From: Chitinophagaceae bacterium
Lineage (GTDB): Bacteria; Bacteroidota; Bacteroidia; Chitinophagales; Chitinophagaceae
DNA length: 64,000 bases
Assembly: GCA_016786885.1 (NCBI GenBank)
Contig: JAEUVO010000067.1
Span: forward strand, 1 to 64,000
Reading direction: 5' to 3'
Shown piece after piece: positions 1-9,899 of the stretch. The notes under the pieces were generated by a model. That model did no database searches, was not told the DNA's origin, and was given only the letters and a program-made list of their open reading frames with translations. Each line of letters opens with the position of its first letter. Positions within the stretch are counted from its first letter, which is position 1. Made by a program: the position numbers and the translations under genes.

Positions 1-561
1 ATCCAGGAAATCGCTCAATATAAAAGCAATACTTTTTTGTTTGGTGGAGTTATTAAAATAACGAAGTGCCTTACTAACAGCTGTGCCCTCCCCTTTTGGC
101 TCTTTACTTAATAATTCCCTTACAATATATAATGCATGTTGCCTCCCTTTCTTGGGTGGTATATAAGCCTCTACCACATCACTGTAAAAAATAACACCGA
201 TCTTATCGGCATTATTTACAGCTGAAAAGCTAAGCACCGCCCCTATTTCTGTAATAACATCTCTTTTTCTTGCATAAGTGGTACCAAACAATGAACTGTT
301 ACTGATATCAACAAGCAACATTACTGTCAACTCTCTTTCTTCCTCGAATACCTTACTGAAGGGATGACCGAACCTTGCAGACACATTCCAGTCAATAAAA
401 CGTATATCATCCCCGGCAGCATATTCTCTCACTTCTTTGAACGACATCCCCTTACCTTTAAAAGCACTGTGGTACTCACCGGTAAACAGATCGGTGGTAA
501 TTTTCTTGCTTTTGATCTCCAACTCCCGGACCTTCTTTATTATTTCTGAAGTGGTAAGCAT
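1..561 (-). CDS. DUF58 domain protein (partial, C-terminus off the left edge)
   Basis: The first 187 codons of a DUF58 protein. DUF58 proteins carry a vWA-like fold and work with MoxR ATPases in envelope or metal-centre assembly; the exact role here is unknown. The family core GDDIRFIDWN is at about residues 50-59 and a MIDAS-like DxSxS motif at D85-S89. The ATG overlaps the stop of the upstream moxR gene by one base (TAATG on the minus strand), so the two are translationally coupled. The gene runs off the window at base 1. Family assignment is secure, substrate is not. Confidence 0.9.
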   Translation of the reverse strand, partial: MLTTSEIIKKVRELEIKSKKITTDLFTGEYHSAFKGKGMSFKEVREYAAGDDIRFIDWNVSARFGHPFSKVFEEERELTVMLLVDISNSSLFGTTYARKRDVITEIGAVLSFSAVNNADKIGVIFYSDVVEAYIPPKKGRQHALYIVRELLSKEPKGEGTAVSKALRYFNNSTKQKSIAFILSDFLD

Positions 562-1559
562 TATGGGACATTAATTTGTCTGAGTACATCTTCAATCACA
601 TCCTCCACTTTTACATTCTCAGCCTCCGCTTCGTAAGTGAGGCCAATACGATGACGAAGTACATCCTTACAAATACTCTTTACATCCTCAGGTATAACAA
701 ATCCTCTTTTATTCAAAAATGCCTGTGCTTTGGAAGCGAGGCCAAGATTAATACTTCCCCTTGGCGAAGCTCCATAGGATATCAAAGGTTTTAATTTTTC
801 CAGTTTATATTCTTCAGGCCTCCGTGTCGAAAACACAATATCAAGGATGTACTGCTCTATTTTTTCATCCATATATATTTGTTTGGTCAAATCCCTTGCA
901 TTCATCACTTCCTGAACAGATACAACTTGTTTTACTGAAGGAAAGTTGCCCTGTATACCCTGTCTTAACACAAGCTGCTCCTCATGCATTTTTGGATAAT
1001 CCACTATTACCTTCATAATAAACCGGTCTACCTGTGCTTCCGGAAGCGGATAAGTACCTTCCTGCTCCAATGGGTTTTGTGTGGCAAGCACTAAGAATGG
1101 CTCATCCAGTTTGTAAGTTGACTCTCCTATGGTCACCTGCCTTTCCTGCATTGCTTCTAATAAGGCGCTCTGAACTTTTGCCGGGGCCCTGTTTATTTCA
1201 TCTGCCAGGATAAAATTGGCGAAAATGGGACCTTTCCGTACTATGAATTCATTTCGCTGCTGGTTATATATCATGGTTCCAATCACATCAGCCGGCAACA
1301 GATCCGGAGTAAACTGAATCCGGCTGAATTTAGCATGAATAGCCTGTGCCAGTGATTTAATGGTAAGCGTTTTTGCAAGGCCCGGTACTCCTTCCAGCAA
1401 CACATGGCCATTACTTAGCAGTCCGATCAATAGCCTGTCCAGCATATTACTTTGTCCTATGATGACATGACTTATTTCTTCCCTTAATTTGTCGGTAAAC
1501 TGTCCGGCGTGGCTGATCTTCTCATTCAGTTGGCGGATATCTTCGGCGGTTTTGAACAT
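561..1559 (-). CDS. MoxR-family AAA+ ATPase
   Basis: A 332-residue AAA+ ATPase of the MoxR/RavA group, cytoplasmic, presumed to act as a chaperone on the DUF58/vWA proteins encoded with it. Walker A GVPGLAKT is at residues 57-64 and Walker B FILADE at 116-121, followed by NRAP. Length is normal for MoxR. It is the first gene of a minus-strand operon and overlaps the DUF58 gene by one base. The client is not determinable from the sequence. Confidence 0.95.
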   Translation of the reverse strand: MFKTAEDIRQLNEKISHAGQFTDKLREEISHVIIGQSNMLDRLLIGLLSNGHVLLEGVPGLAKTLTIKSLAQAIHAKFSRIQFTPDLLPADVIGTMIYNQQRNEFIVRKGPIFANFILADEINRAPAKVQSALLEAMQERQVTIGESTYKLDEPFLVLATQNPLEQEGTYPLPEAQVDRFIMKVIVDYPKMHEEQLVLRQGIQGNFPSVKQVVSVQEVMNARDLTKQIYMDEKIEQYILDIVFSTRRPEEYKLEKLKPLISYGASPRGSINLGLASKAQAFLNKRGFVIPEDVKSICKDVLRHRIGLTYEAEAENVKVEDVIEDVLRQINVP

Positions 1560-1713
1560 GATGGATATTTAATTGAGTCACAAAATACGAACTTGCTGTA
1601 AGCAAATAATTTGCCGTTATTTAAATGGCCGTAATTCCGGCACTATTTTGGAGTATTTTACCGTATAAAAACCAGAAAAGATTGAGTATTTTAGTCAAAT
1701 AATCCAACGATTT

Positions 1714-2169
1714 ATGCAAAAACAACACTTCTTATTTGCCATTACTGTATTAATTTCTGCAGCGGTTGTATCTGGCTGCGACAAAAACGATGATCCTCCG
1801 GCAAAAACAAAAAGTGAATTGCTGGTACAAGCCAGCTGGAAATTTCAAAGCGCTTCTGCCTCAGGAACCGATATCACCAATAATGCTGCTATTACCTGTA
1901 TCAAAGATGATGTAGTGACATTTACAGCTGCTGGCGGAGGCACTGTTACAGAAGGAGCTATTGTATGCAGTCCAACCACAGCGGGCAATTTCACCTGGAA
2001 TTTCCAAGATAGTGAAACAAAATTGATGATGTCTGCTGGGCTCTTTCCAGCAGGTTCAGGGCTTTTCACAATAGTAACTCTCAATGAAACAACATTGACT
2101 TTATCACAGGATGTAACTATTCCTCCATCCCCGGTGGCAATTCCTGTTGTGGCGACTTATGTTCATTAA
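1714..2169 (+). CDS. Small lipoprotein, lipocalin-like domain
   Basis: A 151-residue predicted lipoprotein with an N-terminal signal and lipobox VSGC (Cys22). The mature part, with ASWKFQSAS near its start and alternating hydrophobic strands, resembles the lipocalin-like lipoproteins common in Bacteroidota. It ends only 4 bases before the convergent nadE stop. No ligand or partner is evident, and the lipocalin-like assignment is by general appearance. Confidence 0.7.
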   Translation: MQKQHFLFAITVLISAAVVSGCDKNDDPPAKTKSELLVQASWKFQSASASGTDITNNAAITCIKDDVVTFTAAGGGTVTEGAIVCSPTTAGNFTWNFQDSETKLMMSAGLFPAGSGLFTIVTLNETTLTLSQDVTIPPSPVAIPVVATYVH

Positions 2170-2173
2170 AACA

Positions 2174-3856
2174 TCAGGAAAGGTATTTTCCTACTATTGG
2201 TACCCGTCTGCCCACACCAAATGCTTTGGGTGAAATACGGATGATGGGGCAAAACTGGTTTCGTTTGTATTCATTGATATTTACCAACCTTAAAACTCTG
2301 TCTACAAGCGCAGATTCAAAGCCCTGTGCCTTTATTTCTTTTGGTCCCTGTCTTTTTTCTATATACTGGTATAATATCTTGTCGAGAATAGCATAATCAG
2401 GTAAAGAATCTGAATCCTTTTGACCGGGACGCAACTCTGCAGAAGGAGGTTTGGATATAATATTTCCAGGAATGATCTCTTTATCCCTGTTTATGTACTT
2501 AGCTAAAGCATATACCTGCATTTTGTAACAATCGCCTAATACTCCCAGTCCTCCCGCCATGTCACCATACAAAGTGCCATAACCGGTAGCCAGTTCACTC
2601 TTATTGGATGTATTCAGCAAGATATAGCCGAACTTGTTGGCAATAGCCATTAACAGGTTTCCCCTGGTGCGGCTTTGAATATTCTCTTCAGCAACACTGA
2701 ATGGCAAATCTTTGAAGGTCGGTTTCAATTCATTCAGAAACGAATCATAAATGTTTCTGATAGGTACGATATCATAAGGGTTTTCGAGGTTCTTACTCAG
2801 CTGCTCGGCATCACTTACACTATGCCCTGTTGAATACTGTGAAGGCATCAATACAGCTCTTACATTCTCTTTACCTAAGGCTTCACAGGCTAATACCAGT
2901 GTAACAGCACTATCTATGCCCCCACTGCTGCCAAGAATGGCTTTGGTAAAACCCATTTTTGTAAAATAATCCCTGATACCAATAATGATTGCACTGTATA
3001 TTTCAGCAGTACATAAATTATGATCCAGCTCTGAAGGATTGAATTCTGCATCTGGCAGATCCTTCGCAAAAGCTATCACAGGTAAAGAAAAAGTTCCGTC
3101 ATCTTGCAGGTCAAAGACCTCCATCGCTTCCTCAAACAGTGGTAATTGCCTGATAAGGTTTGCATTTTTATCAAATACCAATGATGCCCCGTCAAAAACA
3201 ATCTCAGTTTGACTGCCCACACAATTACAATACAGCATAGGCAGTTTATACTTTGTCGTGTTTAGTTTTACGATGGCCTTCCTGTCTTCCACATGAGTGT
3301 AGTCAAATGGTGAAGCAGACAAATTCAGCATAATGTCCGGTTGCTGTTTCATCAGTTCATCCATCGGGCAATTGCGGTAAAGAGGATTATCTCCAAGATT
3401 CCAGATGTCTTCACAGATTGTAACTGCCAGTCGTTTTCCCAAAAACTCTATAACATTCCAGTCATATGCTGGTTCAAAATAGCGGTATTCATCAAATACA
3501 TCGTAGTTAGGAAGACAGGTTTTATGTGCAATTCCTTTTATCTCTTTGTTATGCAACAGGTAGGCAGCATTAAACAGATCCTTTCCCTCACGGACAGGAT
3601 TTCTGTCAGGGGCGCCTATTAAAACACCTATAGTGTCAGCATGTTGTTTTATTTCGTCAATTGCCTGGTAACATTTGCTAATAAAATCTTCAAATTCGAG
3701 AAAATCACGGGGAGGGTAACCGCAAACACATAATTCGGAGAATACCACCAGGTCAGCCCTTTGCTCTTTGGCCCAATTAATCCCTTCTATGATCTTTCGG
3801 GTATTGCTTTCAAAATTGCCGATATGATAATTTTGCTGGGCTAATGCTATTCTCAT
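2174..3856 (-). CDS. nadE: Glutamine-dependent NAD+ synthetase
   Basis: Catalyses the last step of NAD biosynthesis: amidation of nicotinic acid adenine dinucleotide with ammonia released from glutamine. The N-terminal nitrilase-fold glutaminase domain has the Glu41-Lys112-Cys148 triad (SEL, HKT, ICED contexts). The C-terminal synthetase domain has the ATP-binding SGGIDS loop at 311-316. At 560 residues it is a normal fused two-domain enzyme. It is divergent from gldB. A second NAD gene, nadC, lies about 7 kb away. The ATG is favoured because a TAAATTTG box ends 4 bases before it. Confidence 0.96.
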   Translation of the reverse strand: MRIALAQQNYHIGNFESNTRKIIEGINWAKEQRADLVVFSELCVCGYPPRDFLEFEDFISKCYQAIDEIKQHADTIGVLIGAPDRNPVREGKDLFNAAYLLHNKEIKGIAHKTCLPNYDVFDEYRYFEPAYDWNVIEFLGKRLAVTICEDIWNLGDNPLYRNCPMDELMKQQPDIMLNLSASPFDYTHVEDRKAIVKLNTTKYKLPMLYCNCVGSQTEIVFDGASLVFDKNANLIRQLPLFEEAMEVFDLQDDGTFSLPVIAFAKDLPDAEFNPSELDHNLCTAEIYSAIIIGIRDYFTKMGFTKAILGSSGGIDSAVTLVLACEALGKENVRAVLMPSQYSTGHSVSDAEQLSKNLENPYDIVPIRNIYDSFLNELKPTFKDLPFSVAEENIQSRTRGNLLMAIANKFGYILLNTSNKSELATGYGTLYGDMAGGLGVLGDCYKMQVYALAKYINRDKEIIPGNIISKPPSAELRPGQKDSDSLPDYAILDKILYQYIEKRQGPKEIKAQGFESALVDRVLRLVNINEYKRNQFCPIIRISPKAFGVGRRVPIVGKYLS

Positions 3857-3860
3857 TTGG

Positions 3861-3868
3861 CAAATTTA
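3861..3868 (-). promoter_or_regulatory. Candidate -7 box of nadE
   Basis: The minus strand reads TAAATTTG, a full match to the Bacteroidota -7 consensus TAnnTTTG, four bases before the nadE ATG. No good TTG -33 element is visible. If real, the transcript would have almost no leader. Confidence 0.45.
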
Positions 3869-3933
3869 TGCTAATGTTTTTGTAGCTACATTCGCAGCAC
3901 AACAATTTTAAACTGAATACGTTTTCACCAGCT

Positions 3934-4950
3934 ATGAAAAAACCCGGATTTCTATTAATAGCAGCCTTCTCCCTGTTTGCCTGTAATAATAAAGAAGGTA
4001 TTCCTGATGTATCAGCAATTGAAGTTGATATTCCGATAGAGAGATTTGACAATAGTTTCTTTAGTATTGACTCTAATGATATCAGTAACGGGTTGCGGAA
4101 AGTTCAGCAACAGCATCCCGATTTCTACACTGATTTCATGCAAAATATTCTGGGAGTGAGCGGAGTTAACACTAACCAGAATACAATCCTTGTAACTAAA
4201 GAATTTCTTCGTGGATACCTGCCTGTTCATGATTCTCTGCAACTGAAGTATAAAAAAACTGACTGGCTGCAAAAGGAACTTGAAAAAGCATTTCAGTATG
4301 TGAAATACTATTTCCCTCACTACAAAACAGGGAAAGCTATTTTATATACCGGCCCATTTGATGCTCCCGGGGTGGCGTCGGTTAATGCAGGAATTGCTAT
4401 TGGACTTCAGCAATTTGCCGGTAAAGATTTTTCTGTTTATCAGTCCCCGATGGGCCAGGAGCTTTTTCCCACCTACATTTCAAAACGTTTTGCCCCCGAG
4501 TATATTACGGCAAATTGTATGAAAGCAGTGGTAGAGGAGCTTTTCCCGGATAAAAGTGGTGATAAGCCATTGATCGACCAAATGATAGAAAAAGGAAAAC
4601 GGTGGTATTTACTTGATAAATTTCTTCCCACAACTCCTGATTCCATCAAAACAGGTTATACTGAGAAACAATTGAACTGGTGCAGTGAAAATGAAGGGTT
4701 GATCTGGAGTTACCTGTTTAAAAATGAAGACCTGAATTCACTTAGCCCCGCAGTGCTTCAAACCTATATCGGGGAAGCACCATTCACACAAGGCTTTTCA
4801 CAAGAATTTTCCCCGGGGAATATCGGCCAATGGATTGGCTGGCAAATCGTAAAAAAATTTGTTACAAAAAACACTGATATGATACCCCAGGATATAATGA
4901 GCACAGAAGCCAAAAAAATACTGGACGAGGCAAAGTATAAGCCAAAATAA
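3934..4950 (+). CDS. gldB: Gliding motility lipoprotein GldB
   Basis: A 338-residue lipoprotein with lipobox LFAC (Cys17), matching GldB, which is needed for gliding and for stability of the type IX secretion machinery in Flavobacterium. Recognised from the N-terminal pattern (VDIPIERFDNSFF) and the HPDFYTDFMQNILGV segment. It is divergent from nadE with a 77-base gap. gldC, the usual neighbour in Flavobacterium, is not present here; a desaturase gene follows instead. The gldKLMN operon lies about 17 kb downstream. Confidence 0.88.
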   Translation: MKKPGFLLIAAFSLFACNNKEGIPDVSAIEVDIPIERFDNSFFSIDSNDISNGLRKVQQQHPDFYTDFMQNILGVSGVNTNQNTILVTKEFLRGYLPVHDSLQLKYKKTDWLQKELEKAFQYVKYYFPHYKTGKAILYTGPFDAPGVASVNAGIAIGLQQFAGKDFSVYQSPMGQELFPTYISKRFAPEYITANCMKAVVEELFPDKSGDKPLIDQMIEKGKRWYLLDKFLPTTPDSIKTGYTEKQLNWCSENEGLIWSYLFKNEDLNSLSPAVLQTYIGEAPFTQGFSQEFSPGNIGQWIGWQIVKKFVTKNTDMIPQDIMSTEAKKILDEAKYKPK

Positions 4951-5051
4951 ACAGCTGGTCTGCAACTGTTTCAAACAGCAACTATCTTTTACGGAAATAA
5001 CCTGTACAGTAATAATATCCGGAATATAAATTCCATACATTTACTGCTATC

Positions 5052-6104
5052 ATGAAATCTCTTTCCACCACACTTACTGACCCTGTCTATACGCCAAAGC
5101 CTTCATTAAGTGCTTATGACGAACTTTGGTTGCGTATCATGAATGATAAGAGAGATCTTCCTTTTATTTATTTACTTACAAAAATTCATCTGCTAGTAGT
5201 ACCGGTTGCTGTTTTGTTATTCACACCTGTTTTAACCGGATGGTGGTGGTGGATGGTAGCAGTTCCCTATTTCTATGTCTCACAATTATATTTTAAAGGC
5301 CGTTTTGGGCTGATGTTTCACTGTCTATGTCACCGAAAAACTTTTAAAGCCCCTTACCAGCAACTATTTCATACATATGTAACCTGGATCATCTGCCCTT
5401 TGTTTGGTCATGCACCGGAAGGATATTTTAGTCATCATATGGGTATGCATCATATAGAAAATAATATGCCTGATGATACCAGCAGTACCATGGCTTACCA
5501 GCGGGATAGCGCTAAGGATTTTCTGGCCTATTTCTTTAAATTCATATTCAGAGGTGTAATTGACACGATCCGTTATTTGTTTGCCAGGAAAAGGAAAAAA
5601 TTGTACCAACGCCTAACAGCAGGAGAATATATCTATATGGCGTTTTGCATCGCTATGTGCTTTATAAACCTGAAAGCAACATTGGTTGTTTTTATTATTC
5701 CTCTTCTATTTGCCAGGCTGGTAATGATGCTGGGTAACTGGGCTCAACATTCTTTTGTTGACAGTCATGATCCGGGAAATTTATATACCAATTCTATCAA
5801 CTGTATAAATACAGTTTACAATAAGACCTGCTGGAATGATGGCTATCACATTATTCACCATCTCCGTCCGGGAATGCACTATACTGAAATGCCAGGCGAG
5901 TTTTTAAAAAGAAAAGATGAGTTTGCAGCCAATAAAGCCATTGTTTTCGATGGCATTCATTATCTCCACATATTTACCTGGTTGCTGACCAAACGATATG
6001 ATAAACTGGCTGATAACTTAGTAAACATCAATGGCAATATGTTTCAGTCAAAAGAAGAGGCGATTGAATTGATGAAAGAGAGAACGAAAAAAATTGTCAT
6101 TTAG
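5052..6104 (+). CDS. Membrane fatty acid desaturase-family protein
   Basis: A 350-residue membrane protein with the three histidine clusters of the di-iron fatty acid desaturase/hydroxylase superfamily: HCLCH at 90-94, HHMGMHH at 128-134 and HIIHH around 270. Hydrophobic segments surround the clusters, as expected for an integral membrane enzyme. The substrate is unknown (acyl lipid or another lipid). It starts about 100 bases after gldB and its stop interlocks with the convergent apaG stop in the tetramer TTAG. Confidence 0.85.
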   Translation: MKSLSTTLTDPVYTPKPSLSAYDELWLRIMNDKRDLPFIYLLTKIHLLVVPVAVLLFTPVLTGWWWWMVAVPYFYVSQLYFKGRFGLMFHCLCHRKTFKAPYQQLFHTYVTWIICPLFGHAPEGYFSHHMGMHHIENNMPDDTSSTMAYQRDSAKDFLAYFFKFIFRGVIDTIRYLFARKRKKLYQRLTAGEYIYMAFCIAMCFINLKATLVVFIIPLLFARLVMMLGNWAQHSFVDSHDPGNLYTNSINCINTVYNKTCWNDGYHIIHHLRPGMHYTEMPGEFLKRKDEFAANKAIVFDGIHYLHIFTWLLTKRYDKLADNLVNINGNMFQSKEEAIELMKERTKKIVI

Positions 6105-6487
6105 TTGTACTTCATCGGTACAATCATCTCAAAAGAAGGGATACTTACGTCAAACATTTTTTTGTTGTGCAAGTTTTCCATCTGGTAGGTACCATACATC
6201 TTCCCCATTTCTGTCCGCAGGTTACAACCACTTACATACTGGTAATTTTCACCGGGTTGTAACGTAGGCTGAACACCTACAACGCCTTCTCCTTCTACCT
6301 CCCGGTGACTGCCATTGCTATCAAAGATATACCAATGACGACGATGGAGTTTTACCGGGAATGAATTATGATTCTCAAGAGTAATCCGGTAAGCAAACAT
6401 AAACTCGGATTGCAACGGGTTGCTGTAATCAGATTGGTAGAATGTTTCCACACTTACCTGTACTCCTTCTGAGATCATACTGGTCAT
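6101..6487 (-). CDS. apaG: ApaG domain protein
   Basis: ApaG/DUF525 protein, an immunoglobulin-like beta-sandwich; E. coli ApaG has been linked to Co2+/Mg2+ resistance, with no clear biochemical role. The family signature is present: RRHWYIFDSNG, then GEGVVGVQPTLQPGE and MYGTYQM. The frame is open to a GTG at 6514, but ATG at 6487 (MTSMISEGV) fits the family N-terminus better; ATG 6478 is also possible. Convergent with the desaturase gene, overlapping by four bases. Confidence 0.9.
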   Translation of the reverse strand: MTSMISEGVQVSVETFYQSDYSNPLQSEFMFAYRITLENHNSFPVKLHRRHWYIFDSNGSHREVEGEGVVGVQPTLQPGENYQYVSGCNLRTEMGKMYGTYQMENLHNKKMFDVSIPSFEMIVPMKYN

Positions 6488-6561
6488 GTAGTAAAAATAA
6501 CTAAAAACAGCCACGAATCAAATCTTGCTGATATTTAACCGGTAAATACCCTATCAGGGCT

Positions 6562-6569
6562 TAATTTTG
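6562..6569 (+). promoter_or_regulatory. Candidate -7 box of isocitrate dehydrogenase gene
   Basis: TAATTTTG, a full match to TAnnTTTG, 23 bases before the ATG at 6593. No well-placed TTG -33 element was found. Confidence 0.5.
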
Positions 6570-6592
6570 CGCCTGATTCAAATAAAACATAT

Positions 6593-8044
6593 ATGAAAAT
6601 AGCAGTAGCAAAAGGGGACGGAATAGGGCCGGAGATCATGGATGCGGTACTTAAGATATTCAAAGCCAATAATGTGCCGCTGGAATATGATTTTGTAGAT
6701 ATGGGTAAGTGGGTGTTTGACAAAGGTTTTAACAATGGAATGACCCCTGAAGCAAAGCAGACAATTGAGGCTCTTGGCCTCCTTTTCAAAGGACCAATGG
6801 AAACACCAAAAGGGAAAGGAGTGAAAAGTATAAATGTGACTGCCCGTAAAACCTGGAACACTTTTGCTAATAAAAGAGATTTCAGAACGCTGCATGGAGT
6901 TGATACAGTCTTCAGCAAAGCAGGAATTCCAATTGACATTACTGTTGTCAGAGAAAATATTGAGGACACTTATGGCGGGATTGAACATATGCTCACACAT
7001 GATGTGGCCCTGAGTCGTCGTTTTATTACCCGTCCGGGTAGTATGCAGGTAATTCGTTATGCTTTCGAAATGGCCAGGCAAAAAAAGGCCAGAAGGATCA
7101 CCTGTGTGCACAAGGCAAACATCATGAAAATAACGGATGGTTTATTCCTTGAGTGCTTCCAGGAAGTAGCTAAAGAGTTTCCAGACCTGAAAGCAGATGA
7201 CATCATTGTAGATGATCTCTGTATGAAGCTGGTTACGAGACCCGATATGTTTGATGTACTGGTACTCACAAACCTGCAAGGAGATATTGTCTCTGATCTT
7301 TGTGCTGGTCTTGTTGGTGGTCTGGGCTTTGCGCCTTCTGCTAATATTGGTGATCATATCTCTATATTCGAAGCTGTGCATGGCACTGCACCGGATATCG
7401 CCGGTAAAAATATCGCTAATCCAACGGCATTATTATTAAGTGGTTTAGCCATGCTTCGTCATGTGGGGCTTACAGAAAATGCTGCGCTAATAGAAAATGC
7501 CTTGCTATATACGCTGGAAACCGGTATTCATACCGGTGACTTTGGAGATAAAGCAAAAGCATCAGTTAACACTACACAATTTGCTGATGCTATTATCAGC
7601 AATTTTGGTAAAAACCCGGAGATTGGTGCAAGAGAAATAATTCCGAACAAACCCGGAACTCCCACCCCGTTGAAATTAGAAACAAACCCAATGATGATCT
7701 CAAAAGAAGGTGAAAGTGAAACAATAGTTGGAGTAGATTTATTTATTGAAAGCGGAGAACAACCAACTGCAATAGCTGAAAAATGTAAACGACATGCCGG
7801 AGTAAAATTCAATCTCATTAATATTAGTAACCGTGGCACACAAGTTTGGCCTACTGGGTCAGTATATACTAATCTTGTGAATCAATATAATGTACGCTTT
7901 GAGAGCATAAATGATGAGCCATTGAACCAGCAAGATGTAATTGGTCTCTATGTAAGTATGAGTGGTAATTTCAAAATTTGCTCATTTGAACTGCTGAATA
8001 AATGGGCCGACAAAAAAGCATATAGTTTAGCACAGGGACAGTAA
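6593..8044 (+). CDS. icd: Isocitrate dehydrogenase, long Thermus-type
   Basis: Oxidatively decarboxylates isocitrate to 2-oxoglutarate in the TCA cycle. The N-terminal ~330 residues are the isocitrate/isopropylmalate dehydrogenase fold (GDGIGPEI at 9-16, the VRENIEDTYGGIEH phosphate/substrate loop near 120, and HGTAPDIAGK near 265). A further ~150-residue C-terminal domain matches the extended IDH form known from Thermus thermophilus. At 483 residues it is complete. Cofactor is probably NADP+, inferred from the family. Preceded by a -7 box at 6562. Confidence 0.93.
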   Translation: MKIAVAKGDGIGPEIMDAVLKIFKANNVPLEYDFVDMGKWVFDKGFNNGMTPEAKQTIEALGLLFKGPMETPKGKGVKSINVTARKTWNTFANKRDFRTLHGVDTVFSKAGIPIDITVVRENIEDTYGGIEHMLTHDVALSRRFITRPGSMQVIRYAFEMARQKKARRITCVHKANIMKITDGLFLECFQEVAKEFPDLKADDIIVDDLCMKLVTRPDMFDVLVLTNLQGDIVSDLCAGLVGGLGFAPSANIGDHISIFEAVHGTAPDIAGKNIANPTALLLSGLAMLRHVGLTENAALIENALLYTLETGIHTGDFGDKAKASVNTTQFADAIISNFGKNPEIGAREIIPNKPGTPTPLKLETNPMMISKEGESETIVGVDLFIESGEQPTAIAEKCKRHAGVKFNLINISNRGTQVWPTGSVYTNLVNQYNVRFESINDEPLNQQDVIGLYVSMSGNFKICSFELLNKWADKKAYSLAQGQ

Positions 8045-8187
8045 TCCTTGACTCGTCAGTTGTCAGTACATACTTATTTGCTTTAGCCCGTAGGAACGCA
8101 AACCGTATCCGGAGACATACATCTGCCCACACGACAGGGCTATCAGAGACAATCATTAACTCACTATGCCTTAGGCAGGTAAAAGAA

Positions 8188-9879
8188 TTATTTAATCGTA
8201 CATTTTCCCACTACCACTTTCGCTTTACCAAACACCTTATCAGTTTTTCCTATGAAATAAAATGTATTGCCAAGTTGGTTACCCAACCTTGGCATTGCAT
8301 TCGGGATATCATTGTTAGAAAATGCCACCTTGCGTTTCATTTCACCTGTTAGGAGGTTTACTTCCAGGGTATAGCAGTCAGATTTGTCGAAATTGTAATT
8401 CATTGTCTTTACCTTCTGCCCTGCTTTTGTTACGCCTGCATTCTTAGGGTTGTCGTTAAAGAAAAGAAATGATTTTCCTACAGCATTAGCCACCCCAAAG
8501 CCCGCATAATATGGCTTGTCCACCCGCCGGAGAAAATATGCAGCAGAATAACTGGGTAAAGTTCCCGCACTCACACCGGCCGGTATCCGCTCCCGCTGAA
8601 ATTTTGGAAATGTATAAAACCAGTTGATCTTTCCTGTCACATCTATTTTAGCGGTATAGATATCTCCGCATTCGTACAAAAGATAACTGGTGGTCGTTGC
8701 GCTCCGGGAAGCACCGGTACCATTATATGTAGTATAGCTTACCAGGCGACTAGATACTTTTTCAGCAAAGAATACAAATGAATTATCAGGTGCTATCACA
8801 AACTTTCTGAATACAAGGTCTCCCGACAAGCCTTCATCGTCGTCATCATCTTTCTTTTTTGATTTCTTATCCTCGTCATCTTCATCCTCTTCCACTATAC
8901 TGATCATTCCTTTATTCAGCTCCATGTTTTGATCAGACACCATGTTGCCAGTGGCGGGTTCAATCCGCATTACCACCAACCCATTAATCTCTTTTTTCTT
9001 TCTCTCATTAGAATAGAAAGCAGCCATTACTATTTCATTATTATTTATAAGTGCCTTACTGTTAACCAGCCATTTTTTCTCATTGTCAGTTTTTATTTCC
9101 TTTATCAATTTGCCATTGGTTCCATAAATCCGGGTATTATAATTCTTAAACTGCAGGAATTTATCTTTCTTTTTTCTCCCTTCCACATACTCATTCTCCC
9201 GACCAAGCAGCAATACCTGCCCGCCGGGTGCCACCAGCACATCTTCCAGTATATAGGTTTTAGGATCAAATTCATTGGTGATGGGAGGATACTTCTTTAC
9301 GAGGGAAAGGTCTGGCTCAAGTATTGAGATATTGTATGCATTGGTCTCTTTGCCAAGCAACGTATTTACAAAGACTACTTTGCTGCTGTCTCCTGTATAG
9401 TCAAACTTATATTGTATGGCCCTGCTTTTATCTTCGGCGTACAAGGTTTCCAACAGTTTCCAGTCTCCCTTTAAAACGCCGGTGGCTTTGTCCACCTCAG
9501 CGAAATAGATCATTAATTGCAATTCTTTCTTATTGTATTCATCAGCTATTATAAAAAGCTTGTCTTTTATAAACAGGAACCGATCAAATTCTTTGCCTTT
9601 TAATTCTTTGGCAAAATCAGTACTGTACTGTTCTGTCATACTCTTATCAAGGCGAATTAACTTTGCCACATCTCTGACAGAATAGCCAACTACGAAATAA
9701 CTTTTCACCACCTGGTGCGACTCTTGCAGGAAAAAGCCATTTTTATCCGAACCAATGACCTTAAACTCCATGCTACCCTTATTGAACTTCATTTCTTCAC
9801 TCCACATAACACCAGATACCTGCGATTGTACAATTGATGTTGCAAGAAGAAAAACAAAAAACAGTCTTATTTTATTCAT
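8188..9879 (-). CDS. Secreted protein of unknown function with an internal acidic tract
   Basis: A 563-residue protein with a signal peptide ending near VQSQ; I recognise no family. Repeated patterns such as FIIADEYNKKELQ and VLLLGRENEY suggest a beta-rich, possibly propeller-like fold, but this is a guess. A charged run of Glu, Asp and Lys sits at about residues 330-352. The frame is open to 9942, but ATG 9879 gives a clean signal peptide (MNKIRLFFVFLLA). It starts 20 bases after the SUI1-like gene on the same strand and may be co-transcribed with it. Confidence 0.7.
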   Translation of the reverse strand: MNKIRLFFVFLLATSIVQSQVSGVMWSEEMKFNKGSMEFKVIGSDKNGFFLQESHQVVKSYFVVGYSVRDVAKLIRLDKSMTEQYSTDFAKELKGKEFDRFLFIKDKLFIIADEYNKKELQLMIYFAEVDKATGVLKGDWKLLETLYAEDKSRAIQYKFDYTGDSSKVVFVNTLLGKETNAYNISILEPDLSLVKKYPPITNEFDPKTYILEDVLVAPGGQVLLLGRENEYVEGRKKKDKFLQFKNYNTRIYGTNGKLIKEIKTDNEKKWLVNSKALINNNEIVMAAFYSNERKKKEINGLVVMRIEPATGNMVSDQNMELNKGMISIVEEDEDDEDKKSKKKDDDDDEGLSGDLVFRKFVIAPDNSFVFFAEKVSSRLVSYTTYNGTGASRSATTTSYLLYECGDIYTAKIDVTGKINWFYTFPKFQRERIPAGVSAGTLPSYSAAYFLRRVDKPYYAGFGVANAVGKSFLFFNDNPKNAGVTKAGQKVKTMNYNFDKSDCYTLEVNLLTGEMKRKVAFSNNDIPNAMPRLGNQLGNTFYFIGKTDKVFGKAKVVVGKCTIK

Positions 9880-9899
9880 ACTATTTGGATTAGATATAA

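Noticed and set aside
6578-7111. Long minus-strand ORFs antisense to isocitrate dehydrogenase
   Set aside because: They lie wholly inside the strongly conserved icd gene and encode no recognisable protein.
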